From a virus: DNA of 64,000 bases. The stretch is from the IMG/VR virus record IMGVR_UViG_3300031851_000013, positions 1-64,000 of that record; one strand, given 5' to 3'. A program made the position numbers and the translations under genes. Position 1 is the first letter of the stretch, and the number at the start of each line of letters is the position of its first letter. Below are positions 54,901-61,895 of this stretch, one piece after another. The notes beneath the pieces are model-generated. The model made no database searches and was not told the origin of the DNA. It worked only from the letters and a program-made list of their open reading frames with translations.

Positions 54901-55651
54901 ATTCTTCCCCCACTGCATAACTAAAAAGTGCGAGAACATCAATTCTATCACCCATCGCCCGATTGTCTACCTCATCAGATAAATTATATTCATCATTGAT
55001 GGCAATCCTTAGATCGTGATATTGGATGTCTTGGAAAGTCTTTTCAATCCCACCGTTCCATTGTCCGTCAGAATACTGTTCTTCTGGAATGTTTACAAAA
55101 TTATCTTCCAAAAAGACATTTTCAAAAAATTTCCAACCATAGACAGACTCTAAAATGCTTCTTAGTTCATCACTGATCCACCATCCACGGAATTTGCCAT
55201 CTTCATCTAAAGTGGGTGCGTAGTGGTGGTGAGGCTTATCACCTGTTGGTGCCTGTGGTTCTTCCAGCCCTTTGGTCATTCTGTCTTGAACAAGAACATA
55301 TACATTTCGTGGAATATTGTTTTCTTCAGGTTTGTCTATAGATAAAAACTCTTCATAGCCCGTGATCTCTTCCTGATAACAGACCCCATCCCAGTATTTT
55401 CTTATTTTTGGGTGTAAAGCGGTAGACCAATCTTCACAACCGAGCGTCTTGTTTATGACTGCATCAAAATTGTATACGTTGAGATAACTACCAAGCTTGT
55501 ATCCCGGTGCTGTTGATTCATTGACATGATATTGGTTATCAGGTCCGGGCTCTGGCAAAGCATAATCTAACCTCTGCGTTGGAGCGTGTCCAAAATACAT
55601 GTCTGGACCGACAACTAATAAATTATAAAACTTGTGTTTGTTACTTGCCAC
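48932..55651 (-). CDS. 2239-aa giant adhesin with cohesin-like and dockerin-like modules
   Basis: Starts at GTG with GAGGA ten bases upstream. Cohesin-like beta regions lie at about 515-620, 920-1035 and 1230-1350. Dockerin-type EF-hand loops are FDANGDGVADISDV (about 1156-1170) and YDADGDGIVSLSDI (about 1443-1456). FN3-like domains (VIAWTPVEGAKYYTVYRKP; ATISWDSIPGVTYYKIFRDG; VTIFWRDLGNYDNYRIYRKGG) span about 1525-2030. A cadherin-like segment (PVAKDQTFIINDGLPISKQLLAYD) lies near 2030-2130. One hydrophobic segment is at about 875-898. The domain mix indicates a surface-binding fibre that may self-associate. No enzyme is visible. Confidence 0.78.
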   Translation of the reverse strand: MASNKHKFYNLLVVGPDMYFGHAPTQRLDYALPEPGPDNQYHVNESTAPGYKLGSYLNVYNFDAVINKTLGCEDWSTALHPKIRKYWDGVCYQEEITGYEEFLSIDKPEENNIPRNVYVLVQDRMTKGLEEPQAPTGDKPHHHYAPTLDEDGKFRGWWISDELRSILESVYGWKFFENVFLEDNFVNIPEEQYSDGQWNGGIEKTFQDIQYHDLRIAINDEYNLSDEVDNRAMGDRIDVLALFSYAVGEESLSSLQDATATLQGDCEGDTGFSTNIVWSPVTPANMDLTVHSYTITSIRSEGEDAIQLAEVLNEGQDSFSYEDDLSELETGVQGYPKYFISWMADEGTASPEAEITKLPSGFNTYGIPSCDGAEIVLEKTFDGACWTERYGELELSWNITLPPNTYLSSLKVYKDTAYDAVDVDIRTYLDENVSHEGSNLTHEYSVEAVINSLSTDEVIETITSNIISHEIVECICDDDSDTDCKTKCWIRKNTNPEIVVWMENYTEDPFSDNPHASFEINYCIEQQCAFGVTDFSLRLKLPDGFQIIDADNGCTVTDDFSFGVTKNEWVISPDSNWVTAKPSFGTLCKIKIDKPLGSKRIEFVLEGNVETGADGSHLFLDDEIYDWSVNSQNVEALNKLWQLGPPLSLCTDEIDMGYGDYLIKLAGIDLKTYDVNFCLSRDEFDTFFLVVLNTDFQTEIEEIDPIIGQAVSAGWNVTFRNLSPGISVVMGNGTNPISSSGYETLLRIKNNQSRQPNEDTSACVCVFPFFLKLGGLWESVKSIADNYGKNKNSVQSQSSGSTYVLQAKTSAALASVAPMLYSSSEENMLVAGLQNIEDNIDPRFKKLVECLRRAYMAFLDKINDPVVSKEYTPEQVVSIGYSIQLFMAMISVFSTISIAKSAQINKQLDNIASLGQAQCDNYIALNIEGTQNPGTYEVDIKYEFPIGEVAGVQFQVNIPDDYTIVRNGLLGDAKNNKYLQVLGDNGAYLCVYDYSLEGKPIHGASLLSTMGRDVPSTLTSFQIVWSGDGPPPDLDVVKNQFGIFSYNSSVEPLPLEAKLVTNKIRTNPARKWNGDWYNVDQAQEVNVRDYLVSCILCTGGEDDLLIPDTVIVLPDGHTVSSKYFGGASYDLSNISYNSSTWIGRGDDDFQEYVLDFFDANGDGVADISDVVTIRNMFLKLGRTSVPRKIASTIKDIVPTEVCSIKQALDFEFYVPDECSKFCLEPGCFAKLWVSDVIPIKSKEGGVSDILVEVSYAANCDGDDSLSGARLSLSGLTGDGILSCVNGTGAPTALKEYDWDYHIVSSGSTNTKNTIVAYATSGNNYIPAGTGVLTYLRLSPDSILGEFGVSESLTTLTHTNSYSVLQSPTVDIIGVSSSHPMESLYATFQGTSEMLAYKRFGIKVESFDMTTNSVLEEPVANYDIENSSHNVAVDILSEGLYREEYDADGDGIVSLSDIQTAYHIANPEKFNMSDSEVVPTSCCLCEKPGKPKIATASFLSGDLELKKISGWLKDRKISVESFGCGGNYEGGVVIAWTPVEGAKYYTVYRKPSGSQQNAVPVIGSKVGVIANRDEFKNSTDNSVQSTIINSPEQVDSTVWIDFPPPKVDICCDWCDDDEECEEIEQTYDYFVVATNECGDTSSDVSVVSTPCCNFAPKAENEFLLVEGPRGDGTIRTYTGEFDVKTKDDTGNVYVYTNISNRVDYTERDGKFIVGSGAPFSSNNEHGNANSLWYKYSPPRSYFGPDKIKYFAVLESGRTKNWKAWCSDEGYVNIFVYPPNPKAWGKSGDCFDDETRGTATISWDSIPGVTYYKIFRDGEEIAIVQPSETSYFDQDVAALSQDCESDTVYEYAVLSVFVYQNQEFSPNTEYFKVTISCCPPITNPEIFIRKEADICNEAGSQQDGVVTIFWRDLGNYDNYRIYRKGGYDPTGDVPAEWDLIGSLSGDPDPDGFMRFKDSIKGCTGCHQIQYDYAVTTVTVSGEGNVGDNVKTEVFDCCQTKPVAKDQTFIINDGLPISKQLLAYDKDADIISYALLSHPDVLSGALTNFEETSGSFNFTPASLFYGQASFEWEVVDSCGNKDTAIVTLLIKGQEYCKEDDYIICNAAISYLTDQQDAEGTRIKESNIPQVPFSLNNKGVPSLRKRCGAFSITQGIDPSVFALPPEGCLFVKFNDFDTPITIPEVSLVCEEDISFNSCVGVVSSESIPSTVLTCSTPLSFSDCNTGGTSESVADVVLNETSGE

Positions 55652-55656
55652 GATTG

Positions 55657-55935
55657 CTATTTCCTCTTATCGCAAATTTGCTTTCCGATACCATTAACCC
55701 TAACAACCTTACTAATGTTTGTGTTATCTTTTTTTTCACTATCTTCTTCCACTTTGGCTGCTTCACAACTTACGCTGGTCTTGTGTGTTAAGCAGGAACA
55801 ACGGCTTTCAATAACTAAATAGTCATTTTTTAGGTTCTTGCTGTTATTAGTGTGAGCAAGAAATCCTAAAAAACTCAAAAAGCCAAACAAACCAATTACT
55901 ATTGCGCTGATGGCGACTATTTCAATACCACTCAT
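55657..55935 (-). CDS. Small membrane protein with cysteines
   Basis: 92 aa. Residues 5-27 are a transmembrane helix (IVAISAIVIGLFGFLSFLGFLAH). The following SRCSCLTHKTSVSCEAAK and a terminal CDKRK have conserved-looking cysteines. It precedes the 2239-aa gene by five bases and is co-transcribed. Function unknown. Confidence 0.65.
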   Translation of the reverse strand: MSGIEIVAISAIVIGLFGFLSFLGFLAHTNNSKNLKNDYLVIESRCSCLTHKTSVSCEAAKVEEDSEKKDNTNISKVVRVNGIGKQICDKRK

Positions 55936-55956
55936 AATATAATTATCATTTTTAAA

Positions 55957-55985
55957 AGAAAAAAGGCACCTTGACGGTGCCTTTT
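55957..55985 (-). terminator. Intrinsic terminator after the 1155-aa gene
   Basis: Ten-base-pair stem AAAAGGCACC (55961-55970) with GGTGCCTTTT (55976-55985), five-base loop. On the minus strand it ends in TTTTTTC; the plus strand has only a weak T run. It separates the metallopeptidase gene from the adhesin genes. Confidence 0.85.
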
Positions 55986-56017
55986 AAGAAAAATCCAATG
56001 GAGGTTGGTTTTCTTTC

Positions 56018-59000
56018 TTATTTAATAGCCCACTTCATCAGTGTTTCATTTAATCTTGTGTTTCTCTTGTTAGAGTGGAAGCGATCAAAAGACTCTTCTT
56101 TTTTCTCGTCATCTTCTTCGCCCGAAGCTTTCTTGATGGCTTTATCTTTTTTAGCCATGTAATCATCTGAGTCTACGTCACCGTCACCGTCTTCGTCGTT
56201 GCTCTCTGCCATCCGTGGTTGGTATGAACCGTCGTAATCTTCTTCTGCACCAACGTGGTCTTGAACATCCGCACCGGCATAGACAATTTTACCAGCAACA
56301 TCAGTAATATTTTCATCTGATCCAAGCTCGCCATATAACCAACTGTCTAATTCATCGTTCTGTTGACACTGTTTAACGTCTGCTGCGATATCGCCTGTGA
56401 ATTGAACGCCGGGTAAGATGTGCAGAGCACCATACTCGTCTTGAGTCGTTTTAATCCCTATGTGTGCATACTCGCCATCATCTTCTTTCATAACGGTCGC
56501 TCGTCTTGCTGGAATTTCTTCTTCTTCGTCTTCAACACCGCCGAACTCATCATCCATTTGTCTTTGGATGTCTGCTGGAGCCTCCTCGTCTGAAGCAGCA
56601 CCTTTATCTAGACCGTATTGTCTCAAGAGAGCTTCAATATCTTCATCTTCGGCACTGGAACCCAGTCCGTATTCTTCTTCATAATCGTCGTCTAATGTAG
56701 GGTCCATCGGGTCGTCAAAGAGACTGCCAGCGTCATAACCTCTTTCTTTGAGATTATTAACAACACCCTCTGCAAGCCGCTCGCCCATATTGCCGGTAAT
56801 TCTAGTTGACATCTGTTTCAACCCAGCAGCATCCAGACCGAGAGCTTTCGCCATCTCTCCCATAAACTCTGCTACCTCTACTTGGTCGCCTTTTATCTTC
56901 GCAAGAGCATTTCCCGTTTCCGGACTCTTAAACATATGCTTTAACAAGGCAACAACATCGGTCTTTTTGCCGCCCTCTTTAGCACGGTCTGCCACACCTT
57001 TTTCTTTTTCTTGTCCGGCAGCAGCATCGTCAATGCGATCCTGAACACCCTCTGTAGTTCTCGTCTTCATATCTTTGTTCTCCATTAATGTTTTAACACC
57101 GAGTTTGATGTTGTTGATAAATTCTTTATTCTCTGCAAGTTGCGGATGTTTCGCAAACACTTCTGATAGCTTTGCCTTAAGTGCAGCTTGTAGTTTAGCT
57201 TCTGGGAGAATATCACTCATTTCCTCATCACTAACAGGCATGTCGTTCATTACGTCTAGCCAAGTTCCTTCTTTCTTGTTGTACGCAAGAACACGACCGC
57301 CCCTGTAGGACTGTGCTGGCTCCCAAGTCATCTGCCGCATGTGATGATCACCCGCATTCTTATCGTTTAGCCAGTTATTAAAGGACTCAATTGCGTTAAT
57401 CTCATCAGGAGACATTTCTCTTTTACCACGATCCTGTGTTACATATTTGTAGTGATCGCTGGCTGACATCTTGGACATCATTTGCTCTTCCTCGTCAGAA
57501 CCCATAAAGTCAGGGCGAGCTTCACTCACGCTTCTTTTTGAAAAGTCGTTAGATAGATTGCCACTCTGTAGTGCATCAATATAAGCCTGATCGGGTTGCA
57601 CGATGGGCAGTGGTTCTTCACCTCTTGCTACGAGTACCGCATTATAAGACTCCATGTATTCTGGTGTTCCGTGACCAATCTTTGATGGAGGATTTCCATC
57701 TTCGGCATCAATCTTTCCATATTCAGCCATTGAACCTTCTCTCAAACCTCGCCGTTCGTCAATGTCGTAAAGCTCTGAACCGTCAAATGTGCCACCTGAC
57801 CGAATCTTGCTTGCACCAGCGATAACTTCATCGCCCTGCTTTCCGAAAACCTTTTTGTCGGCATCTGAATAAAGATGAATAACATAACCTTGTTCGCCTG
57901 TAACAAGAGTTGTTGGTTCTGCAATCTTGCCTGTGGCACCACGAAGACCGCCGTCAATAATGTAGACGAATTCGCCGACCTGAAAATCTCCACCCATTGG
58001 CATTTCGTTCAGTCCCTTTTGTTGTCTGTTGCGATTACCAATTTCAGATTCTACAGCCGTTTGATAAAACTCGTCGTGCTTCATTCTCTCCTGATCTACC
58101 GTTCCGTTGGTAACATGTTCTTCTGCATCTTTAACACACTGTCTCCAATGCTGGTCTACTTCATTTTGGTAAGGGTCGTTGTAATCGTCAAAATAGTTGT
58201 CTTCACCTCGGCGGTATTTGCCCCTATTGTATCCTTCCTGCATCACTCCACTATAGTCTGACAGGCTTTCATCATCATACATAGCCCTTCTTTCTTCGTC
58301 ACTCATATCGTGACCGGACTGAATACCGCCAGCCTTCTGTCTTTGTTGATCATTGATCTGTAGCAGTAATTCATTGGCTTCTGACATACCAAGCCCAGCA
58401 TCTCGGAGGGACATAAAAAACTTACCCTCATTGTCATACGAGTTCATCAATCCGTTGGTGTGCCTCCAGAAGTAATAGCCTCTTTTAAAACCTACGGATG
58501 CGACCTGACCGCTGCTTACAGGGATTTCCCCTTCACCCACGTAGGCTTCTTCTTTTAATTTATATCCAAAGCTCTCCATAAGCCTCTGGTTTAGTTTAAC
58601 ATCTCTTCTATCGAACATATTTAATTCCTCTTTGTGTTCCTGCATAGCAGCACGTCCCATACCGGACTGTTTTGGTAATTTATCATATTGAACATCATAT
58701 TCATTTGGCATAAGAGAGGCGATAAGTTCTTGGTTTTTTCTATACTCTTCCTCGGCTTGCGCATCAAGCTTTTGTTGTTCAACGGCGGCTTCCATTTCTC
58801 CATCAAGGCGATCAATTGCAGCCTCAACTTCTTCAATTGAAGCAAAAGACCTGCGAGGTCTTACGTTATGAATTGATTTGAACATATCACTATATGTTCC
58901 AGTTAGGATTTCAATCGCTAACTCTTCGCCGGTTCTAACTCCGACCTTCTCCCAATATGCCTGATCTGTATTCAGACGAATACCGGCTTGAGAATTGATT

Positions 59001-59485
59001 TTCTGTGCCTCTTCGCTGGCTGTTGCTGCGAACCGTGACTCTTTTAAATTTCTTTTTAGTGACTCGTACATGTTTGGATTCTCCGATTTAATTCCATCTT
59101 CCCAATCACGGAAACAGAGGTTTCCACGTTCGTAGGCTTCACGTTCCATTTCACGAAGGTGTTCGTTGTTCTGTGCGTACCCCTGTTCTCCAACGCCCTG
59201 TGTGCCAGCAAGATCACCCCGACCGTTTTGGGCGTGGTGTACAAGTTCATGAGATATAGATCTCATAATATCCTTGGGGTGGCGACCATCAATATAAATT
59301 GTAATACGACTGTGGTCTGGTTCGTAGTAACCAGTTTTACCTAGAGGGTTCTTGGCATTGTCTGGATCTTTAGCAAACCTGATGGTTGGTGTCTGTTCGT
59401 ACCCGTATTGCTCTTTAGCATAGGGTAAAAAGTCGTCTAAGAGATCTTCTAGAATTCTTAAACTTGATGGGTTAATAATACTCAT
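56018..59485 (-). CDS. 1155-aa protein with N-terminal zinc metallopeptidase domain
   Basis: Residues 1-125 form a peptidase domain: LGKTGYYEPDHSRITIYIDGRHPKDIMRSISHELVHHAQN with His79, Glu80 and His83, and EMEREAYERGN as candidate third ligand. The rest is acidic, disordered and helical with repeated short basic helices (SLKRNLKESRF, RLMESFGYKLKEE, TRLNETLMKWAIK at the end) and no other fold recognised. L-x-E sites recur and may be prohead protease sites. Translational coupling with the 75-aa upstream gene suggests a joint role, perhaps as an internal capsid cargo or processing protease. Terminator downstream. Confidence 0.72.
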   Translation of the reverse strand: MSIINPSSLRILEDLLDDFLPYAKEQYGYEQTPTIRFAKDPDNAKNPLGKTGYYEPDHSRITIYIDGRHPKDIMRSISHELVHHAQNGRGDLAGTQGVGEQGYAQNNEHLREMEREAYERGNLCFRDWEDGIKSENPNMYESLKRNLKESRFAATASEEAQKINSQAGIRLNTDQAYWEKVGVRTGEELAIEILTGTYSDMFKSIHNVRPRRSFASIEEVEAAIDRLDGEMEAAVEQQKLDAQAEEEYRKNQELIASLMPNEYDVQYDKLPKQSGMGRAAMQEHKEELNMFDRRDVKLNQRLMESFGYKLKEEAYVGEGEIPVSSGQVASVGFKRGYYFWRHTNGLMNSYDNEGKFFMSLRDAGLGMSEANELLLQINDQQRQKAGGIQSGHDMSDEERRAMYDDESLSDYSGVMQEGYNRGKYRRGEDNYFDDYNDPYQNEVDQHWRQCVKDAEEHVTNGTVDQERMKHDEFYQTAVESEIGNRNRQQKGLNEMPMGGDFQVGEFVYIIDGGLRGATGKIAEPTTLVTGEQGYVIHLYSDADKKVFGKQGDEVIAGASKIRSGGTFDGSELYDIDERRGLREGSMAEYGKIDAEDGNPPSKIGHGTPEYMESYNAVLVARGEEPLPIVQPDQAYIDALQSGNLSNDFSKRSVSEARPDFMGSDEEEQMMSKMSASDHYKYVTQDRGKREMSPDEINAIESFNNWLNDKNAGDHHMRQMTWEPAQSYRGGRVLAYNKKEGTWLDVMNDMPVSDEEMSDILPEAKLQAALKAKLSEVFAKHPQLAENKEFINNIKLGVKTLMENKDMKTRTTEGVQDRIDDAAAGQEKEKGVADRAKEGGKKTDVVALLKHMFKSPETGNALAKIKGDQVEVAEFMGEMAKALGLDAAGLKQMSTRITGNMGERLAEGVVNNLKERGYDAGSLFDDPMDPTLDDDYEEEYGLGSSAEDEDIEALLRQYGLDKGAASDEEAPADIQRQMDDEFGGVEDEEEEIPARRATVMKEDDGEYAHIGIKTTQDEYGALHILPGVQFTGDIAADVKQCQQNDELDSWLYGELGSDENITDVAGKIVYAGADVQDHVGAEEDYDGSYQPRMAESNDEDGDGDVDSDDYMAKKDKAIKKASGEEDDEKKEESFDRFHSNKRNTRLNETLMKWAIK

Positions 59486-59713
59486 TTAAAAACTTCCTTC
59501 TCCGGAAATGGGGTGAACTTTTAAAGCTTTCGCTACGTCGTGTTCCGTTGTGTTTGGATTGTCCTTTAAAAAAGACGTTACAGCCTGACTTAGATCAGAT
59601 TCACTTTCTAGCCTTTTAATAATATCTGACGAGATATACCCGTAATCAACTTCACCCTCTTCTCTCAAGGATTCCCGAATTGCTTTTTTAATTTCTCTGA
59701 TTGTAACTTTCAT
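59486..59713 (-). CDS. Small protein with amphipathic N-terminus
   Basis: 75 aa starting MKVTIREIKKAIRESLREEGEVDYGYI; the N-terminal helix is basic and ends in L-R-E, an L-x-E prohead-protease-like site. The rest is two helices (LESESDLSQAVTSFLKDNP, then EHDVAKALKVHP). Stop overlaps the start of the metallopeptidase gene. Could be a capsid-targeted small protein; inference. Confidence 0.6.
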   Translation of the reverse strand: MKVTIREIKKAIRESLREEGEVDYGYISSDIIKRLESESDLSQAVTSFLKDNPNTTEHDVAKALKVHPISGEGSF

Positions 59714-59741
59714 GACGTACCAATAGTGCTCCTATCAACAA

Positions 59742-59752
59742 ATAAATAGTAT
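59742..59752 (-). promoter_or_regulatory. ATACTATTTAT motif upstream of structural genes
   Basis: Exact 11-base copy of the motif at 29901-29911. It sits in the 62-base gap before the 75-aa gene and is 29 bases from its ATG. Confidence 0.35.
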
Positions 59753-59775
59753 ATTGAAGCTTAAAAATACTTTTT

Positions 59776-60075
59776 TTAAGACAAAAACAAATAAAAACCA
59801 ACCATAAGCGCAAGGTATGATATAAACGCAGTATACGTACCTACCAGTGCGAGTGGATTATTGCGATGAGACCACAAAACATAAACCCCCGTACTTACGA
59901 CGAGGGTTTTTAAAATTACGAACGGGACATCGCCGAAACTCATTAAAAATTCGGCAATTGGGTTTGCCTCTTCAAGTACGGCGAGATGTTTGATAAAGAC
60001 GAGGGAAGCTATAGCGTCTACTGCATTCATACACAGGACGGAACCAAGGATACATTTTATAATTTTGTCCCTCAT
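59776..60075 (-). CDS. DUF5658-like membrane protein
   Basis: 99 aa with three hydrophobic helices (IIKCILGSVLCMNAVDAIASLVFI; PFVILKTLVVSTGVYVLWS; LVGTYTAFISYLALMVGFYLFL). The EEANPIAEFLMSFG loop between the first two helices is the signature of the DUF5658 group. It lies 11 bases after the proline-rich gene. Function unknown. Confidence 0.72.
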   Translation of the reverse strand: MRDKIIKCILGSVLCMNAVDAIASLVFIKHLAVLEEANPIAEFLMSFGDVPFVILKTLVVSTGVYVLWSHRNNPLALVGTYTAFISYLALMVGFYLFLS

Positions 60076-60086
60076 CCAAAAAGCCT

Positions 60087-60317
60087 CTAGATGTCAATGA
60101 TGACGACACCTCTTTGTTCTTCATTCTCCTCTTTTGGTTCATCGTATACACTTGGTGGAGGTGGAGGCGGCTCTAACGGGATTTGAATTTGAGGTCGCTC
60201 CTGTTCTCTTCTTTGACGTTCCTCTTCCTTCATTCTTTCATGAATTATAAGATTGTTTAACTCTTCTTCCGTGAACAAGTCACGAATTCTTTCCCAAAGT
60301 TGCTCTAAAGCTCCCAT
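60087..60317 (-). CDS. Proline-rich small protein
   Basis: 76 aa from the ATG at 60317, which has GGAG seven bases upstream; a GTG three bases before is the other option. Helix ALEQLWERIRDLFTEEELNNLIIHERMKEEERQRREQERP, then a poly-Pro run and an acidic end. It overlaps the HAD gene by 38 bases in another frame. Not recognised. Confidence 0.6.
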   Translation of the reverse strand: MGALEQLWERIRDLFTEEELNNLIIHERMKEEERQRREQERPQIQIPLEPPPPPPSVYDEPKEENEEQRGVVIIDI

Positions 60318-61149
60318 CACAAATCTCCTCTAGACTTTTGATTGTCTCCTTGCTACACCCTTTATGTAAAACTCCGAAACCACCGTGCTCGTTAAATGGG
60401 TCTACCTTTCTGGGGTAGTCGTCAATCAGTACTGACGGTTCATCATTAAATTTAGCGAACTCGTATTTGTTGTGAGAGAAATTAATTCTTTCATCCCACC
60501 TAATATTATCTAGTAGATTCAAGTTCTTTTTCACCCATAAAATCTTACCCTTAGCGGATGCAGTCCCTCCGTTATGATCCATTGGTGAAGTAAGGAGCCT
60601 CGGCGACGGTTCAATTTTAGATATGACAGACCACAGTTTTCTACCCTCTGGCAAGAAAGGTAAATCAGCCCACCATTGCATATCGTTCTCAAATAATTCA
60701 CCTATGAGGATTTTCAACTCGTGAGGTCTTCTCTGCTTACCAACCTTGATGTCAACAAGGTCCACAGAATCTCCATAGAAGGCTCTCACAGCCTCACAGA
60801 GAGCTTCTGTCCCTTCAGGTGGGTTAGACAGTGCCTCATTGATAGATTTTGTGGCTGCTCCTTCAAAATCAACCAAGACTCCATCCATATCACAAAATAT
60901 CTGATATGGAAAATATTTTATTTTTCCTAACGACATAAGCCTCTCCTTATTCTCTGGGGATCTTCTAACTAACTGTAAATCTGATAGACGGTGCTTCTGG
61001 ACGAAGCCATCAGTGGCTACCTCGGCGGTGCCCATTAGGGAATCAAACGTGATAAGAATTCCCACTTTGTTAAAGGTGTCGTGTAATTCTCCGTTGGGCT
61101 TGTATCCCAACCTGAAGTCTCTTATTCTAACTAAATCGCCAACATTCAT
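60280..61149 (-). CDS. HAD-family nucleotidase with KOW-like N-terminus
   Basis: 289 aa. Residues 1-62 are a KOW-like beta segment (VGDLVRIRDFRLGYKPNG). The HAD core has FCDMDGVLVDF with Asp87 and Asp89 (motif I), LLTSPMD (motif II), KYEFAKFND and VLIDDYPRKVDPF (motifs III/IV). The pattern fits 5'(3')-deoxyribonucleotidases used in phage nucleotide metabolism. ATGA overlap with the upstream small KOW-like gene indicates coupling. Substrate not shown. Confidence 0.85.
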   Translation of the reverse strand: MNVGDLVRIRDFRLGYKPNGELHDTFNKVGILITFDSLMGTAEVATDGFVQKHRLSDLQLVRRSPENKERLMSLGKIKYFPYQIFCDMDGVLVDFEGAATKSINEALSNPPEGTEALCEAVRAFYGDSVDLVDIKVGKQRRPHELKILIGELFENDMQWWADLPFLPEGRKLWSVISKIEPSPRLLTSPMDHNGGTASAKGKILWVKKNLNLLDNIRWDERINFSHNKYEFAKFNDEPSVLIDDYPRKVDPFNEHGGFGVLHKGCSKETIKSLEEICDGSFRATLGKNS

Positions 61150-61382
61150 CCGCCACCTATACCACAGACTACTTCAAGCCTATTTGAAACAACGATTTCA
61201 CACTGGTTTCTCCCCTTCCCGAAAGAAATTTCGCTTGAGGGTTGCCACATAACTTTTGCGAAGTCATCGCCGAATTCGTCCGGCTGTGGCATCACTATTC
61301 CGTACCTATAAATATCTTTAGGTTCGGCAACTCCAGTATTTACTGTAAAGAGTTTTAGCTTAACAAGTGTACCTGTCTGCAT
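61146..61382 (-). CDS. Small KOW-like protein
   Basis: 78 aa: TGTLVKLKLFTVNTGVAEPKDIYRYGIVMPQPDEFGDDFAKVMW, with the strand order of the N-terminal domain of the HAD protein downstream. A strong AGGAGGT site seven bases before the ATG lies inside the preceding gene. It is related in pattern to the 79-aa gene at 62502-62741. Role unknown; KOW-like beta barrels often bind nucleic acid. Confidence 0.68.
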   Translation of the reverse strand: MQTGTLVKLKLFTVNTGVAEPKDIYRYGIVMPQPDEFGDDFAKVMWQPSSEISFGKGRNQCEIVVSNRLEVVCGIGGG

Positions 61383-61560
61383 CTGTGAGACCTCCTGCGG
61401 TTACAAGCCCTTCTTCAATCAGAGCTTCCGCTGTTCTTCCGTAGTGACCTTGCAGTGACCAAGCAAGACCGGTGTTAACAAGACCCTGAAAGAAGACAAT
61501 CTCTTCTTCTTCTGTCATGTCTCCATTCTCATAACGAATAATTTCATCAACCAATGTCAT
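61360..61560 (-). CDS. Conserved small phage protein
   Basis: 66 aa from MTLVDEIIRYENGDMTEEEEIVFFQGLVNTGLAWSLQGHYGRTAEALIEEGLV. The ATG at 61560 is preferred to the longer frame because GGAG lies eight bases upstream. The pattern (LVDEIIRYENG, TGLAWxLQG, YGRTA) is widespread in T4-like cyanophage genomes as a conserved hypothetical. A sigma70-like promoter is 23 bases upstream. Function unknown. Confidence 0.75.
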   Translation of the reverse strand: MTLVDEIIRYENGDMTEEEEIVFFQGLVNTGLAWSLQGHYGRTAEALIEEGLVTAGGLTDADRYTC

Positions 61561-61582
61561 AGTTCTATCTCCTTGTGTATAC

Positions 61583-61611
61583 AACATAACACACTAGGTT
61601 CTGTTTGTCAA
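61583..61611 (-). promoter_or_regulatory. Sigma70-type promoter
   Basis: Minus strand: TTGACA (61611-61606), 17-base spacer ending GTGTGT, TATGTT (61588-61583). Upstream of the 66-aa gene and the HAD operon; early-type. Confidence 0.65.
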
Positions 61612-61895
61612 CACGTTGGCATAATTTTATTTAATAATTTTTCACCCAACAGTGTGCATAAAACTGCAAAGCTTTGTTCGGTACAAGAGAACATAAGTTC
61701 CGTCATTATCTCTCTCTGTGCGTGCACAGATTTGCTACCTTTAATCACAGCCGCAGCCGTTTTTAGTTCTATACTGGTGAGTTCTAGTGGTTCAATATTC
61801 TCGTATTTGCGTATGTCAATCTTTTTCCATGTCATCGTATTGTAACTAGGAGTCATATCTTGGATCGTACGGACTTTCGTAAGAATAAATTTCAT
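61608..61895 (-). CDS. Hypothetical protein
   Basis: 95 aa from the ATG at 61895 (GGGGAC upstream). Begins MKFILTKVRTIQDM, then a helical core ELTSIELKTAAAVIKGSKSVHAQREIMTELMFSCTEQSFAVLCTLLGEKLLNKI. It overlaps the exonuclease end by 50 bases in another frame. Not recognised. Confidence 0.55.
   Translation of the reverse strand: MKFILTKVRTIQDMTPSYNTMTWKKIDIRKYENIEPLELTSIELKTAAAVIKGSKSVHAQREIMTELMFSCTEQSFAVLCTLLGEKLLNKIMPTC

Noticed and set aside
59760-59781. AT-only hairpin CTTAAAAA/TTTTTAAG
   Set aside because: Stem has almost no G-C pairs and overlaps a stop codon; not credible as a terminator.
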